Positions 36,365-44,403 of a stretch of 64,000 nt of DNA are shown here, piece by piece (position 1 is the first letter of the stretch; every line of letters begins with the position of its first letter). The notes beneath the pieces are model-generated. The model searched no databases and was not told where the DNA came from. It saw only the letters and a program-made list of their open reading frames with translations. The position numbers and the translations under genes were made by a program. The stretch covers positions 59,386 to 123,385 of the forward strand of contig JAEUKI010000070.1 in assembly GCA_016793325.1 (NCBI GenBank). The letters run 5' to 3'. This stretch comes from Myxococcales bacterium (GTDB lineage: Bacteria > Myxococcota_A > Polyangia > Polyangiales > Ga0077539).

Positions 36365-38731
36365 TCAGTCGGGCTTCGCGCCACCGCGGCTGCGCGCCCA
36401 GAGGGCCCCGCCGACGCAGAGCGCGAGCAGGGCGGCCAGCGCAACGACCGGGAGAATCGCGCGCTTCGCGGTGGTGCGAAAAGAAGTCGGCACCCTGCGT
36501 CGCTCGGGCAGCGCGTCGCGCTCGAGGAAGCGAAACACCGCGGTCCACACGCGGTGCTGGTTCTCGATGCCCTTGAGCCCGTGACCCTGTCCCGCGAACT
36601 CTTCGTACACGAAGCGCTTGCGAGCGCGGCGGAGGGCCTCGGCCATCTGGCGACTCTCGAGCACCGGGACGCGGTTGTCGTTTTCGCCGTGCATCATGAG
36701 CAGCGGGGCCTGCATGCGATCCACGTGCGAAATGGGCGACCGATCGAGCAGTCGCGCGCGTTCGGAGCGCGGGTCGCCCGCTTCGAGCAGGACCCAGTCG
36801 GGGATGTTGCAGCGCTCGTAGAAGGTCAGGATGTTCGAGAAGCCGAACCACGAGAGCCCGAAGCCCCAGTCGAAGCGATCGCGTCGTCCGTTGACCTCCT
36901 CGGGCATCGTGAGCGCGCGCATCGCCGCGTAGCCGCCGTGGCTCCCGCCGTAGACGCCGATCTGGCGCTCTCGGAGGTCTTCTCTTTGCGCGAGCCAGCG
37001 CGCGACGTGCACGAGGTCGAACATCTCGTTGCCGCCGAGGTCGTGGTCGTTGAGCGCCGCGAAGTCCGCGCCGAACCCGGTGCTTCCGCGCACCGACGGC
37101 GAGAGCACGATCGCGCCCGCGGCGCAGAGGATCTGCGCTTGCGTGTCCCAGCGGTTCTCTCCGCCGTAGAACGACTGGATCAACGCGAAGCGCTGCGCGC
37201 GATCGGGCCAGGGATTTCGCGGGCGGTGGAGGTACGCGTGCAGCGTTCGTGCGCGGCCCGTTCGCGCGTCGGTGTCGAACGTCGGGATCGACACGCGCTC
37301 GACCTCGCACGTCTCGATCGCGCGGGCGACGGACTCGGGCACCGACGCGCGCGTCGTGGGCACGAGAGAACCATCGAGCGCCGTCGGCGCGGTCGGCTCG
37401 AACTTCACTTGCAAGAGCGAGAAGCTCGTACGACGCGACTGCGTGGTGAAATACGCGGTCGTCTCTTCGTAGTCGAGCGGCACCACGGTCGCGTCGAACA
37501 CGCGACGCGCGACGATGGGCTCGGTGCGCGTCAGCGTCGCGTTGGGGTCGATCACGAAGAGCTCGCTCTCGTACGGGCGCTTTACGGTCGCGCCGATGAG
37601 CTTGAACCGAGCTTGTTGTGTGACGATGCGCCCCTCGTCCTCCGATCGAGGTGACGGGCTCGACGACACTGGCGCGGTCCACTCGAACATCACCAGCGAG
37701 TCGACGTCTTCGGTGAATCGCGTGAGCTGCTCGCGGCGCGGCGCGAGGATCACCGCGGGCCGCGCGCCCTGCGGGGCCGTCGTCGGTCGCGCCGCTGGCG
37801 TCGGGTTCGGCGGCGCGTCCGGCGCGAGATCCATTCGGTACACGTTTGTGAAGCCGTCCTCGTCGGACGTGTACACAAACGAGTGGTCGCCGACCCAGTC
37901 CTCGAGGACCGAGACGTTGCGGCGACGCTGCTCGATGTCGGTCAGAACGCGCAGCGTCGGGGCGGGCGCGGTCAGATCGATCAGGACGAGGTTCTGGTGC
38001 TTGCGATCGTTGGCGCGGTTGGCGTTGACGATGACGTACTGCCCGCTCGGGCTGAAGGTCGGCGCGGTCCACGTGAACGTGAGCTCGGGCGTGTCGCAGA
38101 CGACTTCGCGATCTTGCATCGTCGCGACGTCGATCACGCGGAGGCACGACCGATACGGGGCGCGTTGACCGTGCCGAGGTACGTAGGCGATCTGCGTGCG
38201 GTCCGAGTTGGTCCCAACGCCGTACACGTAGTCGTGGTCGGTGATGCGACGGATCGCCCCCGTGTCCGCGGCCATCGCGAAGAGGTTGTAGCGCTCTTCG
38301 TTGGCGTCGTCGGCGAGGACCAAGTACTCGCGGCGCGAGGGGAGGTAGCGCAGGTCGCGGAGGCTGCGGCGGTTCCAGTCGATGTCGCCGAGGCGCTCGC
38401 CGCGCTCGAGGTCGATCGGCGCGGTCCCCTCGGCGAGCGGAAGCTGCAACAGGTGCCGACCCTGGGGCGTGTCGTGAAAGTAGAGGACGCGGTCCGCGCG
38501 CGTCTCGACCCTGAACCCGAGGTACGGAAATCCCTCGTAGAACGGTCGCAAGTCGATTGTGCGCCCACGAAATCGAACCGCGCGGTCCGCGTTGGCTCGC
38601 GGCGCGCTCGGCTGTTGCGCGAGCGCCTCGCGCGGCGTCGCCGTGGTCGTGAGGGCCGCGGCGAGCGCGACCGTCGTCGCAGCGGCGCGGAGTCTCGAGA
38701 GAACGGGGCGAGCGTTGCGTTCTGTCATCAT
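36365..38731 (-). CDS. S9 prolyl oligopeptidase family serine peptidase, exported and C-terminally anchored
   Basis: 788 aa. N-terminal signal sequence (AAATTVALAAALTTTATPREALA), then a beta-propeller with WD-like repeats (YVYGVGTNSDRTQIAY, TAPTFSPSGQYVIVN, FVYTSDEDGF), and a C-terminal alpha/beta-hydrolase domain. Catalytic triad: Ser in GGSHGGYAA, Asp in HGENDNRVP, His in GQGHGLKG. A final hydrophobic helix (VVALAALLALCVGGALWA) followed by basic residues suggests membrane anchoring, which is unusual for the family. Related to dipeptidyl-peptidase IV/acylaminoacyl peptidases. Adjacent ATGs at 38731 and 38728 are possible starts. It is divergent from glgA. Confidence 0.87.
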   Translation of the reverse strand: MMTERNARPVLSRLRAAATTVALAAALTTTATPREALAQQPSAPRANADRAVRFRGRTIDLRPFYEGFPYLGFRVETRADRVLYFHDTPQGRHLLQLPLAEGTAPIDLERGERLGDIDWNRRSLRDLRYLPSRREYLVLADDANEERYNLFAMAADTGAIRRITDHDYVYGVGTNSDRTQIAYVPRHGQRAPYRSCLRVIDVATMQDREVVCDTPELTFTWTAPTFSPSGQYVIVNANRANDRKHQNLVLIDLTAPAPTLRVLTDIEQRRRNVSVLEDWVGDHSFVYTSDEDGFTNVYRMDLAPDAPPNPTPAARPTTAPQGARPAVILAPRREQLTRFTEDVDSLVMFEWTAPVSSSPSPRSEDEGRIVTQQARFKLIGATVKRPYESELFVIDPNATLTRTEPIVARRVFDATVVPLDYEETTAYFTTQSRRTSFSLLQVKFEPTAPTALDGSLVPTTRASVPESVARAIETCEVERVSIPTFDTDARTGRARTLHAYLHRPRNPWPDRAQRFALIQSFYGGENRWDTQAQILCAAGAIVLSPSVRGSTGFGADFAALNDHDLGGNEMFDLVHVARWLAQREDLRERQIGVYGGSHGGYAAMRALTMPEEVNGRRDRFDWGFGLSWFGFSNILTFYERCNIPDWVLLEAGDPRSERARLLDRSPISHVDRMQAPLLMMHGENDNRVPVLESRQMAEALRRARKRFVYEEFAGQGHGLKGIENQHRVWTAVFRFLERDALPERRRVPTSFRTTAKRAILPVVALAALLALCVGGALWARSRGGAKPD

Positions 38732-38829
38732 CGTGCTCTGCGGGGGCGAGGGAGCCTGCCACGGATGGGATCGGCGCGACATTGGGCGTTGACGGACAGC
38801 CTCGCGCTCGCGCACCGTTCGATCCGAGC

Positions 38830-40293
38830 ATGGCGAGTCCCCTGAAAATTCTGTTCGTCGCGTCCGAGTGCGCTCCGTTCGCGAAGGCTGGCGGGTTGGG
38901 CGACGTCGTCGGCGCGCTTCCCAAGGCGCTGAAGGCGCTCGGCCACGACGTGCGGGTGCTGATCCCGCGGTACGACACGATCAAGGCTGACACGATCCAT
39001 CACCAAGCGCCGATGGCGATCCCGATGATGGGGACCGAGCTTTGGTGCGGGGTCGAAGAGACGCGGCTGCCTCGGTCGGACGTTCCTGTGTACCTGCTCG
39101 ATCACCGAGAGCTGTTCGGGCGCGGGTACATCTACGACCCGCCCAACGGTCACTCGCCGGACAACCTCGTGCGGTTCTGCACGCTCTCGCGCGGGGCGTT
39201 TTGGCTCGGACGGCACCTTCAGTGGGTGCCCGACGTCTTTCACTGCCACGATTGGCCCACGGCAGCGATCCCGCTCTACGCGAACACGCTCGAGCGCGAC
39301 ACGCCCTTCGGCGGCGCGGCGACGGTGCTCACGATTCACAACATGGCGCACCAGGGGATCTTCTCGAAGCGCCAGCTTCCGCTCACGCACTTGCCCTGGT
39401 CGCTCTACACGTCGGACGGGATCGAGACGCACGACGCGGTGGGGCTGCTCAAGGGCGGGCTCTTTCACGCCTCGATGATCACGGCGGTGTCGCCGAAGTA
39501 CGCGCGCGAGATCCGCACGCGCGAGGGCGGCTTCGGGCTCGAGCACGTCGTGAACTTTCGCGGCGGCGACCTCGTCGGCGTGCTCAACGGAATCGACGAT
39601 CAGCTCTGGGACCCGCGCACGGATCGGCACATCGCGCATCACTACGACGTCGATTCGATCAGCGAAAAAGTTCACAACAAGCGCGCGCTTCAACGAGAGC
39701 TGCACTTGGACGTGCGCGACGACGTTCCGCTCGTCGCAGTGGTCTCGCGGCTCAACGATCAAAAGGGAACCGACGTGATCGCCGAGGCCATCGGCCCGCT
39801 GCTCAACCTCGGGATCCAGCTCGTGGTGCTCGGCTCGGGGGACCCGCACACCGAGGCCACGCTCGCCGCGTGGTCGCATCACGGAGGCGGTCGGATGCGC
39901 GCGTGGATCGGCTTCGACGAGCCGCTCTCGCACAGGATCACCGCGGGCGCGGACCTCTTTCTCATGCCGTCGCGCTTCGAGCCTTGCGGCCTCACGCAGC
40001 TCTACTCGCAACGGTACGGAACGCTCCCCATCGTCCGCGCCACCGGCGGCCTCGACGACACCGTCGAGCAGTACGACGGGCAGGGCGGAGGCACGGGCTT
40101 CAAGTTCTGGGATTTGAGCGTCCGTTCGCTCGTCGAGTCCGTGCGGTGGGCCGCTGGCGTGTGGCGCAAGCGCCCCGAGCACATCCGCTCGATGCAAGAG
40201 CGCTCGATGCGAAAGCGCATGGGCTGGGACGTGTCCGCGCGGCAGTACGAAGACGTCTATCGCTGGTCGATCGAGCGCCGCCGCGGTCGATAG
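38830..40293 (+). CDS. glgA: Glycogen synthase (GT5)
   Basis: 487 aa. Transfers glucose from ADP-/UDP-glucose to glycogen. GT5 signatures: ECAPFAKAGGLGDVVGALPKAL with the KxGGL nucleotide-sugar site, FHCHDWPTA, TIHNMAHQGIF, VLNGIDDQLWDP, VSRLNDQKG, and the C-terminal FLMPSRFEPCGLTQLYSQRYGTLPIVRATGGLDDTV with the catalytic Glu. Length is normal. Start at 38830, since the preceding frame overlaps the promoter side of the S9 gene. No other glg gene is close. Two hairpins at 40355-40412 lie behind it. Confidence 0.95.
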   Translation: MASPLKILFVASECAPFAKAGGLGDVVGALPKALKALGHDVRVLIPRYDTIKADTIHHQAPMAIPMMGTELWCGVEETRLPRSDVPVYLLDHRELFGRGYIYDPPNGHSPDNLVRFCTLSRGAFWLGRHLQWVPDVFHCHDWPTAAIPLYANTLERDTPFGGAATVLTIHNMAHQGIFSKRQLPLTHLPWSLYTSDGIETHDAVGLLKGGLFHASMITAVSPKYAREIRTREGGFGLEHVVNFRGGDLVGVLNGIDDQLWDPRTDRHIAHHYDVDSISEKVHNKRALQRELHLDVRDDVPLVAVVSRLNDQKGTDVIAEAIGPLLNLGIQLVVLGSGDPHTEATLAAWSHHGGGRMRAWIGFDEPLSHRITAGADLFLMPSRFEPCGLTQLYSQRYGTLPIVRATGGLDDTVEQYDGQGGGTGFKFWDLSVRSLVESVRWAAGVWRKRPEHIRSMQERSMRKRMGWDVSARQYEDVYRWSIERRRGR

Positions 40294-40354
40294 CGCGCGA
40301 GAGCGTCGGGGCGCTCGATGGGGACGGGTGCGTTTCTGCGTGGGCGGGCTCGAC

Positions 40355-40391
40355 GGGTCCCTCACCGCGCGGCAGCCGCGGGTGAGGGCCC
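40355..40391 (+). terminator. Strong hairpin downstream of glgA
   Basis: GGGTCCCTCACC pairs with GGTGAGGGCCC, and within it CGCGG pairs with CCGCG around a CAG loop, giving a long stem with one or two bulged bases. It starts 62 bp after the glgA stop. No T-run follows, so it may pause polymerase or stabilise the transcript end rather than be a classic intrinsic terminator. Confidence 0.5.
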
Positions 40392-40397
40392 AGGCTC

Positions 40398-40412
40398 GCG
40401 CCGTTTCGGCGC
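40398..40412 (+). terminator. Second small hairpin downstream of glgA
   Basis: GCGCCG-TTT-CGGCGC, a perfect 6-bp stem with a 3-nt loop, six bases after the larger hairpin. It could work with it as a tandem terminator. Confidence 0.4.
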
Positions 40413-40518
40413 CAGATAACTCAGCGCGGATCGCGCGGTCGAATCTTTGAGAACCATGCGCCTTCGCGCCCAATCAACGAGGGAGCACGCCCGCGGTGAA
40501 TACTGGGGCGTATAAACT

Positions 40519-40563
40519 CAATACTTACTATCAACCTGTGAAAGTATTGATTCACAAGTTGAT
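40519..40563. promoter_or_regulatory. Overlapping inverted repeats upstream of a small lipoprotein gene (operator candidate)
   Basis: Two nested palindromes in an AT-rich island. One: CAATACTT (40519-40526) with AAGTATTG (40542-40549). Two: 13-bp arms ATCAACCTGTGAA (40530-40542) and TTCACAAGTTGAT (40551-40563), one mismatch, 8-bp spacer. They end 39 bp before the ATG at 40603, where a repressor or activator could act; a TATAAA at 40511-40516 just upstream might be a -10 element. The rest of the 309-bp gap holds only the two hairpins behind glgA. Confidence 0.5.
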
Positions 40564-40602
40564 CGAAGCGCGTACGGTACGAGTCGAAGAGGAGATCGAT
40601 CG

Positions 40603-40959
40603 ATGAACGTGATGAACAACAAAGCCGCCAAGCGCGCGCTGGTGCTCCCGTCGGTCCTCGCTGTCTCTGCGCTCGCAGCGTGCGGCGCGTACGTCGAGCC
40701 GGGTTCGCCCGAGGCGCTCGCGGCTGCGGCGGAGGCTTCGAGCGCGCGAGCGACGCAGGTGCGGGCGAACGTTCCGAGCATCCCGCAGGCGCAGGACCTC
40801 TCTGGGGTGCGCGAGGTCGTCGCGGACATGCACGCGAACAGCTGTCAGGCCTGTTATCGCCTGCACGGCGAAGACGTGTGCTCGGACGCGATGGCCGCGT
40901 GCGTCGCTGCCGTCACCGCGCGCGGCCTCGAGTGCCACAACCCCTGCCTCGTGTGCTGA
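40603..40959 (+). CDS. Small Cys-rich lipoprotein
   Basis: 118 aa. ATG at 40603 after AGAGGAGA. Signal peptide with lipobox (ALAAC, Cys27 region), an Ala-rich helical tether, then six cysteines in the last 45 residues: NSCQACYRLHGEDVCSDAM, CVAAV, LECHNPCLVC. The paired C-x2-C patterns suggest disulfides or metal binding at the surface. No known family recognised. The upstream palindrome suggests tightly regulated expression. It ends 5 bp from the convergent fghA gene. Confidence 0.7.
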   Translation: MNVMNNKAAKRALVLPSVLAVSALAACGAYVEPGSPEALAAAAEASSARATQVRANVPSIPQAQDLSGVREVVADMHANSCQACYRLHGEDVCSDAMAACVAAVTARGLECHNPCLVC

Positions 40960-40963
40960 GCGC

Positions 40964-41809
40964 TCACCGCGCCGCGAGCTGCGACGCGTGATGGCGCAGG
41001 TGCGCTTCGGCGAACGTCTGCACGAAGTAGTAGCTGTGATCGTAGCCGTCTCGCATCGTTAGCTCGAGCGATTGGCCAGCGGATTTGCAGGCTGAAACAA
41101 ACCTCTCTGGCTGCAGCTCTCGCGCGAGAAACTTGTCCGCCGTCCCCACGTCGACCAGGATCTTCGACGCGATCGCGCGCTTCGCGACGAGCGCGCACGC
41201 GTCGTGCTCGAGCCACGCTGCACGATCATCACCGAGGTATCCCGCGAAGGCCTTTTGACCCCACGGGACTTCGCTCGGGGCGACGATGGGCGCGAGCGCA
41301 GAGACGCTCTGGTAGAGGTCGCGATGGCGCAGCGCGAGCACGAGCGCTCCGTGGCCTCCCATCGAGTGACCCATGATCGCGCGCCGCTCATTTTGCAGAG
41401 GAAAGTGCGCTTCGACGAGCTCGCGCAGCTCGCGCGTGACGTAGCGCTCCATGCGATAGCTCTCGTTCCAAGGAGCCCGCGTCGCGTCGAGATAGAAGCC
41501 AGCCCCTTGGCCGAAGTCCCACGAGGCGTCGTCCCCTGGGTAGCGCTTGGACCGCGGGCTCGTGTCGCACGTCACGATCGCGAGGCCGAGCTCGCTCGCG
41601 ACGCGCTGCGCGCCGGCCTTGATGACAAACGTCTCTTCGGTGCACGTGAGGCCCGCGAGAAAGTACACGGCGGGGACCTTGTGATCGGCCGACGCGTTGG
41701 GCGGCAAATACACAGCGAACCGCATCGGCCCCGCGCACGATTCGCTCTCGTGCTCGTAGAAGCCCTGCAGTCCTCCGAAGCACCGCTGCTCGCTCTTGAC
41801 GCTGATCAC
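40964..41809 (-). CDS. fghA: S-formylglutathione hydrolase
   Basis: 281 aa esterase that hydrolyses S-formylglutathione to formate and glutathione, the second step of formaldehyde detoxification. Serine hydrolase motifs: FLAGLTCTEETF (oxyanion region), nucleophile GHSMGGHGAL, Asp in VDVGTADKF and His in DGYDHSYYF, all as in FrmB/human esterase D. The GTG start at 41809 overlaps the stop of the upstream dehydrogenase gene (GTGA), so the two are coupled. Confidence 0.95.
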   Translation of the reverse strand: MISVKSEQRCFGGLQGFYEHESESCAGPMRFAVYLPPNASADHKVPAVYFLAGLTCTEETFVIKAGAQRVASELGLAIVTCDTSPRSKRYPGDDASWDFGQGAGFYLDATRAPWNESYRMERYVTRELRELVEAHFPLQNERRAIMGHSMGGHGALVLALRHRDLYQSVSALAPIVAPSEVPWGQKAFAGYLGDDRAAWLEHDACALVAKRAIASKILVDVGTADKFLARELQPERFVSACKSAGQSLELTMRDGYDHSYYFVQTFAEAHLRHHASQLAAR

Positions 41810-42918
41810 GAGAACTCGACCACCGTGCGGATCGACTCGCCCGAGTGCATGAGGTCGAACGCTTCGTTGATGCGCTCGAGCGGGAGCTTGTGCGTCACGA
41901 GCGAGTCGATCTCGATCTTCTTGTCCATGTACCAGTCGACGATCTTCGGGACGTCCGTGCGACCGCGCGCTCCGCCGAAGGCGCTGCCCTTCCACACGCG
42001 GCCCGTGACGAGCTGAAACGGGCGCGTCGCGATCTCTTGGCCCTGGCCGGCGACGCCGATGATGATGCTCTGGCCCCAGCCGCGGTGGCAGCACTCGAGG
42101 GCTTGGCGCATGAGCGTGGTGTTTCCCACGCACTCGAACGTGTAGTCCGCGCCGCCGCCGGTGAGCTCGACGAGGTGCGCGACGATGTCGCCCGTGAGGG
42201 TCTTGGGGTTGACGAAGTGGGTCATCCCGAAGCGTCGCCCGAGCGCCTCGCGCGCGGGGTTGATGTCGACGCCGATGATCTTGTCTGCGCCGACCATCTT
42301 CGCGGCCTGAATGACATTCAGTCCGATTCCGCCCAGGCCGAACACGACGACGTTGGCGCCGGCTTCGACCTTCGCCGTGAAGAGCACCGCGCCGACGCCG
42401 GTCGTGACGCCGCAGCCGATGTAGCAAATCTTGTCGAAGGGAGCGTCCTTGCGGACCTTCGCGAGCGCGATCTCGGGGAGCACCGTGTGGTTCGCGAACG
42501 TCGAGCAGCCCATGTAGTGATGGATCTTCTTGCCGTTGATGCTGAAGCGGCTGGTCCCGTCGGGCATGAGCCCTTTGCCCTGCGTCGCGCGGATCGACGT
42601 ACAGAGGTTGGTCTTGCGCGAGAGGCACGATTTGCAGTTGCGACACTCCGGCGTGTACAGCGGAATCACGTGATCGCCCGGCGCGAGCGTGGTCACGCCC
42701 TTGCCGACCTCGACCACGACGCCCGCTCCCTCGTGACCGAAGATCACGGGAAAGAGCCCCTCGGGATCCGCTCCCGATCGCGTGAACTCGTCGGTGTGAC
42801 AGACGCCAGTGGCCTTGATCTCGACGAGCACTTCGCCGTCGCGCGGACCGTCGAGGTCCACTTGCTCGATCACCAGGGGTTTGCCGACTTCGTATGCGAC
42901 CGCTGCGCGCGTTTTCAT
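41806..42918 (-). CDS. frmA: S-(hydroxymethyl)glutathione dehydrogenase / class III alcohol dehydrogenase
   Basis: 370 aa zinc enzyme oxidising S-hydroxymethylglutathione (formaldehyde adduct) to S-formylglutathione with NAD+. Catalytic zinc site: GVCHTDEFT and GHEGAGVV; structural zinc Cys cluster CRNCKSCLSRKTNLC; NAD fold VVVFGLGGIGLNVI; class III hallmark GGARGRTDVP near the end. The ATG at 42918 gives the normal N-terminus MKTRAAVAYEVG. First gene of the pair with fghA. Upstream is the 1.1-kb repeat-rich gap, where the promoter must lie. Confidence 0.95.
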   Translation of the reverse strand: MKTRAAVAYEVGKPLVIEQVDLDGPRDGEVLVEIKATGVCHTDEFTRSGADPEGLFPVIFGHEGAGVVVEVGKGVTTLAPGDHVIPLYTPECRNCKSCLSRKTNLCTSIRATQGKGLMPDGTSRFSINGKKIHHYMGCSTFANHTVLPEIALAKVRKDAPFDKICYIGCGVTTGVGAVLFTAKVEAGANVVVFGLGGIGLNVIQAAKMVGADKIIGVDINPAREALGRRFGMTHFVNPKTLTGDIVAHLVELTGGGADYTFECVGNTTLMRQALECCHRGWGQSIIIGVAGQGQEIATRPFQLVTGRVWKGSAFGGARGRTDVPKIVDWYMDKKIEIDSLVTHKLPLERINEAFDLMHSGESIRTVVEFS

Positions 42919-43022
42919 GGGTGCCCATTCGTATCGCGTTCTGCGGCAGCGAGGCAGAGGCAAAGGGCGTACGGCATTGCGCGCGACGGGCGGCAACGGA
43001 GGGTCGACGAGCCAAGTGCGCG

Positions 43023-43067
43023 GCGAGCGCTGCGAGCCAAGCGCGGCGGTGCGCGAACGAGGACGGC
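43023..43067. repeat. 45-bp direct repeat, copy 1
   Basis: Begins GCGAGCGCTGCGAGCC and ends AACGAGGACGGC. Differs from copy 2 at 43109-43153 by one base (GCG/GTG); the copies are 86 bp apart. Part of the repeat-rich gap between frmA and the PilZ gene. Confidence 0.8.
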
Positions 43068-43108
43068 GTCGGGCAACGTGCGCGGCGAGCCAAGCGCGCG
43101 ATGTGAGC

Positions 43109-43153
43109 GCGAGCGCTGCGAGCCAAGTGCGGCGGTGCGCGAACGAGGACGGC
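43109..43153. repeat. 45-bp direct repeat, copy 2
   Basis: Second copy of the 43023-43067 unit. It runs directly into the hairpin at 43152-43194. Its reverse complement also occurs in the right arm near 43834-43878. Confidence 0.8.
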
Positions 43154-43194
43154 CTCCTCTTCTTCTTCGAGTCGGTCGAAGAAGAAGAGGAGGC
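43152..43194. repeat. Perfect 19-bp stem hairpin in the left arm
   Basis: Purine/pyrimidine-asymmetric palindrome: GCCTCCTCTTCTTCTTCGA, loop GTCGG, then the exact complement ending GAGGAGGC. The same hairpin with a complementary loop is in the right arm. Confidence 0.9.
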
Positions 43195-43396
43195 GAGCGA
43201 GCGAATCGCGTGACGCGTGTGGAGGAGAAGATGATGGATGCGTGGCGTTCCGGCGAAGCTGCCTCTTGGCAGCGGAGCCGGTTGCGGAGCGACCGCCGCG
43301 AAGCGTCGCGTTGCGCTTTGCCGACACGCAGTGGCGGCTATGCGCAATGCGACGCGACGCGCCGGACGCGAAGCAAAGTCCACGCATCGAGTCAGT

Positions 43397-43600
43397 CCAG
43401 TCCTGCCCTGTGACGGTGTGTTCCGCGGCACCGAGTCACAGTGTTTCGGGAACCCGAGCGCGACCGCCGCGCCGTGCGCGGCCGAGCGCGGGCGTTTCGG
43501 GTAACCGTGTCTCGGGGACAAAGCGCCTGTGTTTTCACTGGGCCCCGCGCGCTCTACCCACAACACACGCAGCCCGAAACACGCTGTGCTCTGGGACTTT
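43397..43600. other. Spacer (loop) between the inverted-repeat arms
   Basis: About 204 bp without a match between arms. Contains a smaller inverted repeat, CTGTGAC...GTCACAG, near 43407-43442, and two similar TTTCGGG(A/T)A tracts near 43444 and 43495. No coding potential recognised. Confidence 0.5.
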
Positions 43601-43950
43601 ACTGACTCGATGCGTGGACTTTGCTTCGGGTGCGGCGAGTCGCGCGGCGTCGCGCAATGCCTGCGGCAAAGCGCAACGCCGCGCTCCTCGGCGCTCCCTC
43701 CGCAACCGGCTCCGCTGCCGCAGGCAGCTTCGCCGGAACGCCACGCATCCATCATCTTCTCCACCACCCGAGCGACGCGCTCGACACGCTCGCCTCCTCT
43801 TCTTCTTCGACCGACTCGAAGAAGAAGAGGAGGCCGTCCTCGTTCGCGCACCGCCGCACTTGGCTCGCAGCGCTCGCGCTCACATCGCGCGCTTGGCTCG
43901 CCGCGCACTTTGCCCGACGCCGTCCTCGTTTGCGCGCTGCTCGCTGCGGA
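43601..43950. repeat. Right arm of the large inverted repeat
   Basis: Reverse complement of the left arm with several diverged blocks. The outer end merges into the region just behind the PilZ gene stop at 44010. Includes the second hairpin at 43792-43834. Confidence 0.8.
43792..43834. repeat. Perfect 19-bp stem hairpin in the right arm
   Basis: GCCTCCTCTTCTTCTTCGA, loop CCGAC, then the exact complement. Mirror copy of 43152-43194. It lies between frmA and the PilZ gene and could act as a terminator for the leftward cys operon, which ends at 44010. Confidence 0.9.
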
Positions 43951-44009
43951 CACGTTTACACGGCGCTCGCCTCGCGATGGACGCTTTCGCGTCGCTCGCG
44001 CTGCGGTCG

Positions 44010-44384
44010 CTACTTCTTCTTGCCGAAGAGCTGCTCTTGCTTCTCGCTCACGGACACGAACGCGCCCGTGAGCCACTCGGGCAGGTTCGTGTCGAAGTGA
44101 ACCGCGACCTTTTCGCGCCACAATGAGCTCTCGCTCGCGTCGAGCGCGTGCTTGCGCACGACCGTGCCCTCGACCACCTCGCTCTTGTCGTCTTCGCCGG
44201 GAACGTACACGCGGATCGAGATCTTCGCCCCGATCTCGATCTTCGCGCGCGTGAGCAACAGAAGGCCCGTCGCGCTCGCGTCCTGCGTGATCGCGCTGCG
44301 AACCTTTCCCTCCGGCGTCGTGATCTCGGCGCCCATGTACACGGTGTGACGATCGGCTGCTCGTCGGTTGTCTTCGTCTCCCAT
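44010..44384 (-). CDS. PilZ domain protein (c-di-GMP effector)
   Basis: 124 aa single PilZ domain. The c-di-GMP signature is present: RRAADR (RxxxR-type) at the N-terminus and DASATG (D/N-x-S-x-x-G) after one strand, followed by VPGEDDKSEVVEGTVV strands. Start at ATG 44384; the upstream frame overlaps cysH. It follows cysH by 19 bp on the same strand, as the last gene of the sulfur operon. A link between c-di-GMP and sulfur assimilation is not established; it may simply be carried along. Confidence 0.82.
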   Translation of the reverse strand: MGDEDNRRAADRHTVYMGAEITTPEGKVRSAITQDASATGLLLLTRAKIEIGAKISIRVYVPGEDDKSEVVEGTVVRKHALDASESSLWREKVAVHFDTNLPEWLTGAFVSVSEKQEQLFGKKK

Positions 44385-44403
44385 CGCGCTCTCGCTACCT
44401 TTG

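Larger units (their letters stand above)
43040..43396. repeat. Left arm of a large imperfect inverted repeat
   Basis: About 355 bp, pairing with 43601-43950. Sub-blocks match nearly base for base (e.g. around the hairpin; around 43225-43295; and 43368-43396), separated by blocks that have diverged or differ in length (43325-43367). No convincing gene lies in either arm; open frames here are translations of the repeat. Confidence 0.8.

Noticed and set aside
43023..43153. CRISPR-like array
   Set aside because: Only two direct copies of 45 bp with non-uniform neighbours, and the repeats are embedded in a larger inverted repeat; no cas genes.
43023..43990. Open frames within the inverted-repeat region (both strands)
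   Set aside because: They are translations of repeats and hairpins (Glu/Ser/Arg runs), change identity between arms and have no ribosome site or motif.
42919..44009. Insertion sequence remnant with transposase
   Set aside because: No transposase motif in any frame; terminal target duplications could not be seen.
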